Of a stretch of 64,000 bases of DNA, positions 49,863-61,809 are shown one piece after another; within the stretch, counting starts at the first letter, position 1, and each line of letters opens with the position of its first letter. Source of the stretch: Panopea generosa (taxonomy: Eukaryota; Mollusca; Bivalvia; Adapedonta; Hiatellidae); assembly GCA_029582155.1 (NCBI GenBank), contig CM055897.1:3393001-3457000 (forward strand). Direction: 5' to 3'. Made by a program: the position numbers and the translations under genes. The notes under the pieces are model-generated. The model did no database searches. It worked only from the letters and a program-made list of their open reading frames with translations, and was not told where the DNA came from.

Positions 49863-50653
49863 GGGTTTTTTTTATCGTCATACACAAAATAAAATAATAG
49901 ACATCCAACACTCTAAACGACATACTTGTAACCATCACACTAGAATGTTTTAAACAAAACGTACAAAATACGTACAATACAGCTATGCGTGCAAGGTGGC
50001 AGCATGGAAAGGTCAGTAGAAAACCCACAGTTGCGATGACTATGTTCCAAATCCTGCACTCTCTATTACAGTTGGCTCATACCATTCTTGAATACGTCTT
50101 ACGAACGATTACTCTGCGAAGACAGGTTATAAATCTAGCTATTTTTTATATCGTCGCAACATCATGAAACGAGACAAAGGTGATTAAAGAAACACCGGCA
50201 AACTATTCTCTGTTTCTTTAATACGGCAACATACAAATGTGGTATGTGTACGGTATAAAACAAAGAAATGCTCAGGTAACCATACATGTATATATATATA
50301 TATATATTGCTATACGTTGATCGTTGCATTATCAGAGCTGCAAGAGGTGCCAATTCAAGGAACGACAAGACGGAGATCATGTGATTAAAGTACTACACTG
50401 AAACTACCCTAAAGCACAAGTTTACGGAGAGTACTGCATACTACATACTCAAGTATGCACTTATGTTGTAATATAAATTTTATATAGAACATATACGCTT
50501 TAATCAAATAATTCATTTCCATTTTTTTAGTTAATTTCATTATCTTACATTGACGTCTTTGAAGAGATCTGAAGCCATCTCCTATGCAGTTACTCTTATT
50601 AACAATTTGTCTTTTACCATGTTATGAAGAGATTAAAGAGCAACATTGATAGC
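49863..50653. other. Intergenic sequence
   Basis: A short TATATA run lies at 50289-50309. Nothing else was recognised. Confidence 0.4.
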
Positions 50654-50712
50654 GGGCGTACTATAGACCATAGCTCAGTGGCATAGCTGCCTTTCCGCTA
50701 CAACGCCCGGAC
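50654..50712 (+). repeat. Possible tRNA-like fragment
   Basis: GACCATAGCTCAGTGGCAT resembles an A-box region and is followed by GCCTTTCCGCTACAACGCC. No B box follows, so it may be a decayed SINE head. Confidence 0.3.
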
Positions 50713-52311
50713 TTGCATTTCTTTTATTACTTTATGTCGTTATATTTCCTGGCAACGTTCCCCACATCACAGGAAATGCGTCCTTAAAATATTTGTGTTT
50801 ATAGGAGGGGGATTGGTGTCATGTTTCCAGACACCTGTCTCCAACCTGGCGGGCTGGCCAATCCTGTTAGCTATGTTACAAGCTCAGGTTTGCCAGTTCC
50901 CTTTCAGCCCGTCAAACACCCTTTATTACCGATGGTGTGTGTTGTGTTGTTGTTGTTTGTTTTGCACTTCCCCAATCTTATCGTAATCATCTATACATTG
51001 ATTATAATGTGTATTTTCATTACATAGTTTTGGGTAACAATACAGTATATTATATAATGCTGCTTAATATTTAAATTATCAAAAACATACTAGTTTTAGA
51101 CCTATAAAGAATTGTTTCTGATGATTGTAAACTAATACAGAATGGGTATCAATCGAGCGGCGACAAAGTATATATTTTGATTTTGTTATTTATATTCAGA
51201 TACAGTTCTTGAAATATTTTATAAAACGCATAGAAACGTTACAAATTGAATATAAGCATATTTTACATAACATATATATAATAGCCACAAGCCTTAATAA
51301 TTAACAGACGGCAAACATTCTTTTTATATTAACGTTACATAAGAAAGGGGGAAGCGATATTTGTTCTTCACTAAGGTGACACAAAAGCTTATTACAAGAA
51401 GCGTTTATTACATGTGGTTGATTAGATTAACCCCAAAGCATATTCGGGATATTGTAGGAGTGGTGTTATTTTAGACGCATTGTGATGTTGATATTCATAA
51501 TACAGCATAGAATACAGGACAATTATAATAGACATGTTACACGGATATTGAACCAAGACATGTTTACATTGTGATCAATACTCGAATTATATGTATAAAC
51601 ATTTTAGTTACGTGAACACTACTCATATCATTAATTTAATATTATAAAGCAAAGAGGGTACAACAAACATCCTTACTGTCATTTGGTTGTGAAATGAGAA
51701 CTATTATCGTCATTGTTATTTTATAATAAACGTTGTGAATTAACTATTCTTAGTGAATAAAATATGAAGAACACACAGTATTAAGTTTTGCATTATAACA
51801 ACAACCCAAATTATCTAGTTTAAAAAATGATAAAATTTACCCATCATAATACATTGATTGTAACAATATATTTGTGACGATTGGAAAGATAGGTTTCTTT
51901 CTGTATCACAGAAAAACACAACGGTATTTTTCAATCTATACAAGCTTTCCAACAAAACATAAAGGCATTACAACGGAATGCCAGCTGCACAAATGTTGGT
52001 ACTTTAAACTTTCCGTCATCAAATTACAATTATCGCATGCACTGGTCGTTTCGTATTATAAACCAAGGACGTTGACGGTGAAATAAAAACGTTATTACTA
52101 ATCCCTAGACGAATATACGTGGTTATATCTTAATTTCATTATTATGGTAAGGGACTAAACTACTGGGAAATATGAGTGTTTTACAGTTTAGTCTATTACA
52201 CTGAAGTACCAATCAGCATTAATAACTACTACAACTACCGCGCTTTCCAGCTAAATAAACACATGTCACGTATATATAATTTTGATCACCCTTATGTACT
52301 CAGATAATGAA
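50713..52311. other. AT-rich intergenic sequence
   Basis: A less AT-rich patch at 50815-50945 is open in two plus frames, but neither resembles a known protein. Confidence 0.4.
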
Positions 52312-52512
52312 TAACCGATTTCAAGGCCATTTTCTGTCATCACATGTCTATATCAAATCTTGTCGTGTCCCAAGGCCATTTTCTGTCGTAAATGTTTGTA
52401 TAAACTCTTGCTATGTCTAAAGGTCATTTGCCGATGTTACATTTTTGTATGACTTGTCCGGTTTCAAGGCCATTTGCCGCCGTTAAATACTTATATAAGA
52501 CTTTGTCTATTG
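52312..52512 (+). repeat. Degenerate 48-bp tandem repeat, four units
   Basis: TCAAGGCCATTTTCTGTC or variants (AAAGGTCATTTGCCG, CAAGGCCATTTGCCGCC) occur at 52321, 52370, 52419 and 52465. Each is followed by a TGTATAAACTCTTG-like half. Confidence 0.75.
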
Positions 52513-53310
52513 ATAATGGCAATAAATATGTTTTAAAAAATATACAAAATATGAATAAATATACCAAAACGAAATAATAACGTAACTAATAACCATTTAT
52601 TGCTTTTCCTTAGTACAAATAGTTCACTTGGCCTCAAAGCAATAATGATACGTTCTCTGGAATAACTTCATTTATGTCACTTCCAGTAATTACGTGTAAT
52701 AAATGAAAAAAAAATTTACTTCGTTCATAATCCGTCTTTAGAACGTTCGTTATTTCAAACTGGCTAAAACAAATACAATACTGATTATAGTTAGCAGAAT
52801 GGTGGCGTGCAGCGGTTATATTATTTCCTGTACACATTAAATGTCTGTTGAAATTGGTAACTTTACCTGCTAAAACTGTTATTTTAGGACTCTCTTAACA
52901 TAAAATCAATTAGGCACAGGCTTTGTATAACTAATTAAATAAGATCTGTTTAAACGCATGCATTACTACAATTACATTTAAATTATCTTAAAATGAAATG
53001 TGTCATGGCATAAGAATTTTATAAAAATCAAATGATAAAAACATGTCGACAGACTAGATGAAAAAAAAACGTTTCATATAACTCCAATTTTTATACACAT
53101 TTTACATTATGGGACCATCTAATAGAAATTACAAACACTGTGACCCCATATAAGGAGACAATAAGAGGTAATTATCCTGATTAATATTAGTTTTGCATCA
53201 GAATGAATACATAAAATGGAAGTATGTTGATACAAATATTCAATGTTTAATTAATCATTTAGTTTAACAGTAATATTCTTTGTTATTTTCCATATGTTCT
53301 GGTGGCATAT
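52513..53310. other. AT-rich intergenic sequence
   Basis: Nothing recognised. Confidence 0.45.
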
Positions 53311-53375
53311 TCAGTTTTAGAATCTGAGTAGAACCACCGTCCTTTCGCAAGTAACCAACAAACTCTATCGCATAC
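53311..53375 (-). repeat. SINE family E fragment
   Basis: The minus strand reads GGTTACTTGCGAAAGGACG and GTGGTTCTACTCAGATTC, matching the core of the 62276-62490 copy. Confidence 0.65.
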
Positions 53376-54185
53376 AGTTTTTTAAGCGAGCTTAATTGGA
53401 ACTTTAGCGATGAGAAGTAAGTGATCTTGAGACGGCGTCTTCGACAACTCGGTCAAGGAAGACCCATAGAGGGTATGTAGGTTTTTTCTGTAACTGTTTT
53501 ACAGATCTTAGTTCAGGTGAGATAAATGGTCATGCGCCAATGGCAAACCTTTCATGTAAATGCATTTCTTAAATAGTATTTATTTACATGGTGCAAATAT
53601 AAATTACCTTTATTTTCGATTTATTTCGGTAAAAACGCATATCTCTTGTAAATGGACGAAATATATTAAATTTCCCATATTCGTGGTACTATATGACAAA
53701 AATTGGTTTTATACAAAATGAATATCTAATAATAGTTACTTATATTTGTTTTATCATTAAAATGTTTATTATCAAATTGCATAGACAATAACAGTATTTT
53801 TATTGGAAAAGGATTCAAATTCTTAAAGGAAAGAAAACTATATATATATAAACATTTTATAAGATGCTATGTTGTGCTAAACAAATTTTCAAATACTCGG
53901 GCTGATGTCAATGATTTTAATAATGTATCCGTTACCTGGACTGAATATAATGGAAGCAATTTTTTATGAGATTTGGTTTCAGTTGAACAAAGCAAATTTT
54001 CAAATGATGTTTTTTAAATTATTCGCATGAGTATATCAGAAAAGAAATCAGTTTGATTTTGATTTTTTTAAATTCTCATTCGGATTGGATTTTGACAACG
54101 AGCAACATTTTATTTGGAAGGCACTCCCCAAACCTAAGTTAGTACATATGTGCCGCCGTTTTTTTTTACCTTTCTTTTTATATGT
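53376..54185. other. AT-rich intergenic sequence
   Basis: Nothing recognised. Confidence 0.4.
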
Positions 54186-54535
54186 ATGCTTTAGAGTGTC
54201 GATCTCTTATTTATTTCATGTGATGCGATGTAGAGCTTTGACCCTCCTTTCTGGAGACACAATGTAGACTTTTGGCCCATTGTTCAATCCGGGATTCAAT
54301 TCAATCCTGCCTAGGAACTCCAGGGCAGGGCCCTCTTGGCTTTTATTCTTAATGAATTCCAAGAGCTTATGCCATTGTGTAAACAAAGTTTTATTCATAT
54401 AAATGTTGAGTTTTTACCCCTTTATAGTTTGCTTGAAAGTAGAGTTTCGGCTCCTATTATTGGTTTAAATTTAGAGTATTGACTCCCAAATTTTAAGCTG
54501 CAATGTAGAGATTGTGCCTATGTTTTGAAGCTTAA
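54186..54535 (+). repeat. Degenerate 34-bp tandem repeat with an inserted block
   Basis: GATGTAGAGCTTTGACCC, AATGTAGACTTTTGGCCC, AATGTTGAGTTTTTACCCC, AAGTAGAGTTTCGGCTCC, ATTTAGAGTATTGACTCCC and AATGTAGAGATTGTGCC recur at 33-39 base spacing. A block of about 120 bases (54280-54400, containing CCAGGGCAGGGCCCT) interrupts the series after the third unit. Confidence 0.6.
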
Positions 54536-54580
54536 AGCGCACATATATACCCATTTTCATTTCATTTTTTTGTCTTCAGG

Positions 54581-54662
54581 ATGCAGATTTATAGCACATA
54601 ACAATAAATGTAGACAATGTATTCCGAATAAAACCCTCCAAAATCAGCACTTCCAAATCACA
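54581..54662 (+). other. Candidate isolated exon (low confidence)
   Basis: A pyrimidine-rich stretch ending TTTTTTTGTCTTCAG precedes an 82-base open segment that ends CACAG|GTAATG, a good donor. The frame reads GCRFIAHNNKCRQC then IPNKTLQNQHFQIT. I recognise no family. The splice sites are consensus-like, but such pairs arise by chance in this much DNA. Confidence 0.25.
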
Positions 54663-54832
54663 GGTAATGTAAAATATTTGTTAAACTTGACCTATGTTAT
54701 TTTCATCTCCAATGCATATACAATACCGATTAACCTCTTCAATATGGGTTTTCTGAGCGTTTTAAGACACTCATGCATTATGCTTTCTAAATCCCTATTT
54801 GCTTAAGAAAACAGATATTTTAATTCTGTTGC

Positions 54833-55020
54833 GTACCTGGTTTAAGTTCTTCCGAGAAACCATAGGTTGCATCAGGTATTCATTACAGTTTAACCAGTTT
54901 AAGCATATTTGTTTACGTGTACCAGGCAGAACAATGCTTGTAAACACTTGATTAGTCATTATGTCACTGTTTTGTCTTAGAAACATTGGAGGTTGTTCGG
55001 AATTTGCCAGTTTAAAATGC
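54833..55020 (-). other. Candidate isolated exon (low confidence)
   Basis: The minus strand is open from an AG at about 55021 (GTTTGTTTTAAG) to AACCAG|GTACGC at 54833, a strong donor. It encodes about 62 residues including KLANSEQPPMFLRQNS and TRKQICLNWLNCNEY. It is less AT-rich than its flanks. There is no family I can name and no adjoining exon. Confidence 0.3.
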
Positions 55021-57790
55021 ACTTAAAACAAACTGTTGCAGGTAAAATTAACAAACATAAATGCATGAAATAAACATGTGTTTAATCCTTTTAAGCAAAC
55101 TATTTCGAATCAAGGGAATATAAAATGTATATGTTAATTTGGAAAGATATTGATATCATTAGTATTGACAAATGTAGTAGAAAATTATTATTTAATTCAA
55201 ACATAGCCTACCAAGATATAACCTATAAATTCAAAAATATGTTCAAGAGATGTTTTATAATGATTGGCAAAAGTAAACTTTTTAATTAATTTGAAAGTCA
55301 CAAATTATATGGAATAATAAATTTATAAAAGTATAATAAAACGTTAGTTTATAGTGAATGGCAAGATAAAGGAATAAACTATATACAGCAACTTTATGAT
55401 TATTGAGCACAGCCGTTATAATGTTGATATGACAGAACAAACAGTTTTCGTCACAAAACGTTTTTCGTTAATAGAATTTTAAATGAGTTTAAACTAATCA
55501 AATTAAATACGAGATATACATTTTGAAATGTACTATACATGTAAAAAATAAAGATCAACAAAAAAAATCAAAAGAACTCACATGAAAATCTGAACTAGAA
55601 AAATCTTTCTATCCACATTTATATGTACTATTAACTCGTAATTGAGTTTATTTCGATATAAAAAAATATGTATAAATATACCCACAAATAATTTCTCACA
55701 CAAAAGGCATATAATAAACTCAAGATTATGTTAATTTTGCTACAACATATTTTGCTTATATACAAAATTTGTGGACAAAAAAATTATTTGTGTACGCGAG
55801 ACGGTTTTTATATACAAATTGATCTGAAACTATAACACTCGATACCCATGACATCAATGACGACAATACAAATATATATATATATCATTTTTTATCATGT
55901 TATAGTAACATATTTCATTTTTTTAATATAAATGCAGTTTTTAATAGAAAGAAAACACGCAGAAAACAATATCAGCCAGGCGAAATCTTAACTAGAACTG
56001 CATAATAAAAAATGGCTATCAATAAATTTCAAAACAATAAGTAGAATTGTATTTGTATTTGGGAAAATGAAAATAACATATATATTTGTACTTTCGGTTA
56101 TTCCAAATGATCTATACACGGAAACGTATCGTACAAAAATAATATGCAAATAATGAAAGTTATTTGCCAGGTTCTTTGGCCAGTCCACGCATTGAATGGG
56201 ATATTTTCACATTTATAAAGAATGCGCAGATGATATTGGTGACAAAAACGCATTGTGTATTAGATGACTTACTACAACAAATGTTTTTAAAGCGCAGTGT
56301 CGATATCGATGCTTGAATATTAGCAGAAGTCAGTTAGTATACACATATGGATTTTTTTAGCTCTGCAATATGATGAGCTATGTACCAGAAGAAAAATATT
56401 GACCAAGGCGGCATAGCACATTATATTGCACAACTAAAAAGTCTATATATTTTTTATTAAATAAACTGTAAATAAATAAATTCTGATTGGCCAGTTTTAG
56501 CCTTTACTAGCTCTTTCGTATAGGAAATGAAAACGTATCAATATCTCATGTTGATGTTAAGTGTCTTTTGATTCAATGACGCAGTGCATTAAATGAAGTC
56601 TTTTTGATACCTCCCCATTCTGTTTCCTTGCTTCAGTGTCAAATTTTGCCAGTGTCTCTTCTAACTGTGTCTTTGCATAGCTCTCAAACTGATCATTCAA
56701 TCGTTTCTCTCGTAAATAATGGTATAATATATAAACTGAATAGTTTTTTTTTCTTTCGGCATCTTTTTAACAATAATTTTGCTGAAAATGGCGTTTGACA
56801 AGGATGCAAATCTCTTATTGTCAGCCATTTATAAACAATGCCAGTACATGTCAGTTTTCATCGTTGTGTTCAGCTAACATTCGGAACTCCTTTTGTTAGT
56901 AACTGTTGCATATCGAAAGTGTATGCATAGTTTTGCAATCTCGAGAGTTAAAAACGGTTAAGTTAGTGGGACCGTAACTATATTTCAAATCTTTTAGAGC
57001 CTTTTATTTTTATTAACTATATAATATCACTGACTTATTTCCAAATTTTTAGAAACTTTTACCGTCTAAAAAAAGTTATCCGCATTTACTTTACCATATC
57101 CCATTTTCAAAAGGCCGCAAAAAAATTACAAAGTCCAAAATAGGTTAAATTGCTGCAATTTTATTAATTTTCAATATTTTTTACATTTTTTAGTATCAGT
57201 GTATTCTAAAAGCATTTGTTTTAAGAAAAAATATGAGCCTGCAACATTAAATTGAAAAAAATAGTCTGAAATGAGCTCATTTGTATTCTAGCGGACAGAA
57301 GAAAGCCATTTTTTTATAGTTTTGAAAAAAGTTGTTCTAAAAATAAAAGTGTAGAGAATCCATTCATCTATTGGGGCATCAATACTATATGACTAACTTT
57401 TATATATATACTATTCCACATATGATATCAAAAGATAAGGAAGTTTTACCATCCGATTTTTTCTAAATCATGTTTTTAATATGATAAGTTCAAAATTTCA
57501 TAATCAGCACTTCTATAGAAATAAATGTTTATCTTAAAAGTAATGTTAATGCTTCCAAGTTTTTATACAAAAACTAAAATGACAAATATTATTGAAATAA
57601 AGATGTTCCCACATTATACAGAAATAGCATAAAAGCAATAATATGTACTTTTTATGTGAAAATTGAACATGGAATCAGAACCCCACCCACCCCCACCCCA
57701 TTACATGGATTTATTCTCGTGCTTAAACACTTAATTATTTATCTTGCGAAAACAAACATAGTATGACGTTAAATATTGATACTATGTAAA
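55021..57790. other. AT-rich intergenic sequence
   Basis: A TATATA run lies at 55869-55884 and an A/C-rich tract (CCCCACCCACCCCCACCCC) at 57682. No genes recognised. Confidence 0.45.
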
Positions 57791-57794
57791 AAAG

Positions 57795-58006
57795 TTCACA
57801 TTAACAGTATAACAGGATAGAACCCCTTCTGATGGTATAGGCAATCCTGGTCTAACATAGGTGGCAAATGTTTGTGAAGACTCGACTTCCACTGCAGCTA
57901 TCATAGATGTAATGTATGGCATCAGTCCACTACGTTCTACAAATACAGAATAAAGTACTGTTATTATTTGAGACTGCTTTGAGCTAATATTTTCAAGAAG
58001 TGACTA
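57795..58006 (-). pseudogene. DEDDh exonuclease-like relic
   Basis: The minus strand is open for about 70 codons without an ATG start. The middle reads VFVERSGLMPYITSMIAA, then VEVESSQTFATYVRPGLPIP. In DEDDh 3'-5' exonucleases the first motif is DxETTGL, followed by an I(T)xIAAV strand, then a (T)F.TYVxPxxPI segment. The order and spacing here match that pattern, with ERSGL in place of ETTGL. The motif I aspartate is not present and the usual VTGI after PI is replaced, so it would not be catalytic. In molluscs such exonuclease domains often occur in multicopy, element-associated genes. It is isolated, with no motif II or III nearby. A possible acceptor (TTTGTAG) lies just before ERSGL. The assignment is by eye. 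Confidence 0.45.
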
Positions 58007-58125
58007 ATAATTGAATACTATTATTTTCTCTTTATCTTCTTCATATATGTCATTTTTTGCTCATCCTAATGTCCCAAAATGAATGACCTCACTGCTGTAA
58101 ACACAAATTCTCAAAACACTCAAAG

Positions 58126-58320
58126 TGAGCGGTAGTTTCATGGATAGCGTTGGCAGCTCACGCCAGAGATTGTGGGTTTGATCCCCATCTCTACCCAGTG
58201 CCTCTGAAAAAGCAACACGCAGGACTGGTTTTACTCGGGAAGCGGACTCAAGAGCGCTTAATAAAAGGTCAGAGCTTTCTTTGCAATCGAGCTAAAATAA
58301 GTTGGTATAAACCAATTAAA
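58126..58320 (+). repeat. tRNA-derived SINE, family B, copy 3
   Basis: GAGCGGTAGTTTCATGG, B-box-like GATTGTGGGTTTGATCC, AGGACTGGTTTTACTCGGG, AAGCGGACTCAAGAGC and GCAATCGAGCTAAAATAAG. It carries the 34-bp body block only once. Confidence 0.85.
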
Positions 58321-58889
58321 TTCATTAAAGAGGGTTTGTATTGATTGTTAAATATGAAACTAAACATCTACACAGATGTATCTGACTGCATTCTATAATA
58401 GAACATATGGCAGAGCGATAATGACAGATAATGGGTATCTAGTCCTGGTTAAACCATTGCATATCTACAAAAACCCGATGACTATGTACATCAAGGACTT
58501 GTATAGCTCTATATAATTCCTTGTGTACATGTAAGGGCATCAATACAATTGTCTAATTAAAAAACAGCGTAAAATTCAATGCAATTAATCAATTATAGAT
58601 TATTAAATATATACATGTTTAACTATCAAAGTCTTGTGTGTGCAATCCAGCGTCTACTGCACAGAACATTGCACTTATTGTCCAACAGGAAAACGTGGCT
58701 TACTCTGTGTGACAGACCTCCAGACAGTAGAGAGCCGACAGTGAATTGCTGTCTTCAGTGTAACTGGATTACTGAAATCAACATACAAAACATTCTAACT
58801 GTAATATATTTTATCTTGTATCATTGTATCTACATGTATATAAAAACAATTCTTACTACTTGTTTACATTTTAGTTTAATGTATTTGTT
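58321..58889. other. Intergenic sequence
   Basis: A less AT-rich patch at 58635-58770 is open on both strands, but I could not tie it to a family. Confidence 0.35.
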
Positions 58890-59094
58890 GATATGAGACA
58901 ATGTGTCTCATTGTCAATATCATTCATCTCTCACCGCTGATTGATGTGGGAAAGTTATCAACTACTTTTAGAAATAGGTGTACTCGAGTACAGGTTAAGC
59001 TTCCAGGATCCCGTAAAGAGTGGTTAGATTAGCTGATCGTCCGTTTTGTCTCGATGGCACGAAAATGATATTTTATATATTCAATCATCAGTCA
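58890..59094 (+). repeat. tRNA-derived SINE, family A, copy 5 (5' truncated)
   Basis: It lacks the tRNA-like head and starts at GATATGAGACAATGTGTC. It then has TCTCACCGCTGATTG, GTGTACTCGAGTACAGG, AGCTGATCGTCCGTTTTG and a TTCAATCATCAGTCA tail. It is the most diverged copy. Confidence 0.8.
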
Positions 59095-59230
59095 AGGTCT
59101 AGCAACAAAAAAATTATAGATATGTATCTCAGCATTTTTTAAATTCTGGATAATTGAACAGATTCATCGCAACTAATTACTATCAGTTCTAATAAAAACT
59201 CAACGTTATACAACAGACAGTCATCAATAC

Positions 59231-59509
59231 TATCTTACCTGGCCTAGTTTTGTGTTGGCTGCAAAACAGGGCATTCTTTTAGATCTTTGATTGTGTGTTT
59301 TTGCCATAGGCAACTCTGTTGACATGTCCAAAGTCACTATTCTGACGCACAACATACACATATTCGCCTAACCCTTTCTGATTTTTTCCAGCAATGCTGT
59401 CATAAGTAACTGGTACAGAGCTAAGTCTGCATAATTGACAACGTTTTAGGTTTGACAACAAAACTTCGAACACAACAAATTTTCGATCACTTTTTTCCAA
59501 CGCGCTTCA
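59231..59509 (-). pseudogene. Mutator-like transposase N-terminal relic
   Basis: The minus strand reads FVVFEVLLSNLKRCQLCRL, then SSVPVTYDSIAGKNQKGLGE, YVYVVRQNSDFGHVN and RVAYGK. After a one-base frameshift it continues MPCFAANTKLGQ directly before a donor-like CAG|GTAAG at about 59236. This order (CxLCRL, VPxTY, KGxGxYxYV, xxCGxxNxVxYGK, FxxNTKLG) is what I recall from the N-terminal zinc-binding part of mollusc proteins carrying a Mutator-like transposase domain. In YVVRQNSDFGHVN the two positions usually held by cysteine are Arg and Phe, so the second zinc ligand pair is lost. The frameshift, missing ligands, lack of an ATG and lack of downstream catalytic domain point to a dead fragment. 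Confidence 0.5.
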
Positions 59510-61640
59510 TCAATTCTTCATTTGATATTGATACACTGGCTCTGACACATTACAAGCGGTCTGATTGCTATATTTGTGATCAATGTTCCCACCAATCGAA
59601 GGAGACTTCGCTGTTGTTGTTTTTTATTCGAACAAAAACATCTTCGACGATCGTAAAAATCCATTTCTGTTTACAACCGGAAGTGAGCCATTATCGTTTA
59701 TTTTATTTATTTTTTTTTAAATTTAACGTTAATGACGATAAAATGATATCAAAAGCAATGAAACAAAACAGGATATGGGATTTATTGTTACGAATTAAAA
59801 AAAAATCTATACATTATGTATTTTATAAGTTTATTCCGATCTATACCGAGGTGCTCCGAAATCGTTACTGAGGAAACCGACATCGCACGAAAGTTAACGA
59901 GCCCATTACGGGTCCACTACTTTAAATACCATATAGTATTTTGAGGGGTCATTCTAGCCAATCAGAACTCATTTATTTATAGATCATATATTTAACAGAA
60001 AGATACATATATCCCATCCTTTAATCAGCATATTTAAAGTAGGCAGAACATGTGTTTCACTATAGTTGTCTGTTCAAGCCTGTTTCTTTTTATTAAAGTG
60101 ACAAATGTTACTCATATATTTAACATCATACACTAATTTTAAAAGGGCCGAGATAAAATTCTCGCGCTGTAACTTTAAGACTCATTTATGACGTAGCGTA
60201 AAAATATATGTCGTAAATCATATGATTTAACGTCTTAAAGCGACTGTTGTAAAAAATATAATGATACAATAAGTAAATAATAATTTAATATGTTTGGAAT
60301 ACAAGAAAAATAATCATTCATGGCCTATTCGGTTCGGATAGAAAATTCCGTCTCGACTGACTGTTTTGGCGTGAAAGTGACTCCCGGACCTCAAGCCGAT
60401 GTAAGATTCTCATAATCAATGAACGTTTATATTTAGCTTCCAGCATATATCGGCGAAATTATGTGACTGCTTATGTCGTAATTTACGTTATGTGTCTGTT
60501 ATAATTTTATGCTTTCATGAATGAATTATGAACTTTACCTTTCCGTTTACATAACTTAAATATGATTCAGCATTTAACACACCTTTAGGTACTGGATAAA
60601 TGACAAACATGACGTATTAGTGTTAATGGCGTTTATTAGTAATATTGATTTACTGATAAAAAAATATCTGTTGAATGTTGTAATGCGAACTGGGCTTACA
60701 TAAAGCGTGTAAAGATTACGCAAACTTCTTTGGATTCTTTTCCTTAAGCAAATGTGTCCAAAAACTTAAATGGAGTTTTCTATTTTATTGGAAATGCTTA
60801 ATATGCGTATTAAATGGACAGCCACTAGATGAACAACATGTATTACTTAGTAACAAATTGCTGACATTAATATATCATTCTCATCTTTGCGTAAAACGGA
60901 CAATAACATATTGTCTCATAATCTAATATATCGAAAATAAACTTAATATGTAGTGAAAATAATGTGATTTAAATCACGCATATTTTATTTCATTATCACA
61001 AAACAGAACTCTTCAAAAATCTCACCATTATCACAATGAGACGCCATACCAATATCAAAGTCAAGCAGCCCCTCAATTAAACACACTTTTGTACACGTAC
61101 ACCAGCAAAATATATTCAAATATGTGACTGCTGCATCTCTTTTCCGCTGTCGTATTATTATGGTCAGATAACCTTGACTTTAGATAATACGAACATGTAA
61201 ACTGTATTCCACCACGTTAACCACAGATGGCATGATCTTGGTTATTTCCAAATAAAGTGTCACTGTTACACACGAATTCAAGGTGATAGCGTTTGTTGTT
61301 CATGTCCTGTATCTATGTGACCTCTCTGATAAGTTATTCTGTTGATACACGATCTAGTGAACTTTTAAATGAGCTGATGTTTGCGTTATTTCCATGGAAA
61401 ATATATTTATATAAGCCCATTCATTACAAATATAAAGTTCAAAGTAAAAATGCATCACTTTTATAAATAGTATTAAAGAAGAATTTTAAGATACTCGTAA
61501 TCAATCTATTATGAAAAAAATCATTCAACTTAACAACGGAGAGAACTTTATCAAATATTCAACTGAAGATCACCCTAATGTATACTTTTCATATTGTTTT
61601 GAGGAGAAATTTATGATTCACTATGTTGTACTTACATTTC
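59510..61640. other. AT-rich intergenic sequence
   Basis: No gene recognised. The plus ORF of 139 codons at 59452-59871 overlaps the relic above on the opposite strand and has no protein-like features. CTTTAAGAC / GTCTTAAAG near 60173 and 60230 are inverted and may bound a small decayed element. Confidence 0.4.
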
Positions 61641-61779
61641 CTAGGTACTTGTGGAAGAACGTTGGTTCCATTCAGATACAGGCATCACGTAATTTTCCAC
61701 CAATAACACTAGTTGCAATATTAATTAATAATCTGTAATGTGTTTAAAATGACGGTAAACCTCATTTAAACAAATATAA
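61641..61779 (+). repeat. SINE family E, copy (5' truncated)
   Basis: GGTACTTGTGGAAGAACG, TTGGTTCCATTCAGATAC, ATGTGTTTAAAATGACGG and TAAACCTCATTTAAAC parallel the 62276-62490 copy and the neighbouring copy at 61810. The 75-codon ORF across it is not a gene. Confidence 0.6.
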
Positions 61780-61809
61780 AAAAATCAATATGTTTTGGTG
61801 AAGTTTTTC

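Noticed and set aside
49532-50028. Asn/Thr-rich ORFs on the minus strand
   Set aside because: They come from the GTT/GGT-rich tract, with two frames open at once.
59452-59871. 139-codon plus ORF
   Set aside because: It is antisense to the Mutator-like relic in its first part and runs through AT-rich DNA. It has no recognisable domain.
61511-61738. 75-codon plus ORF
   Set aside because: Its second half is a SINE family E fragment.
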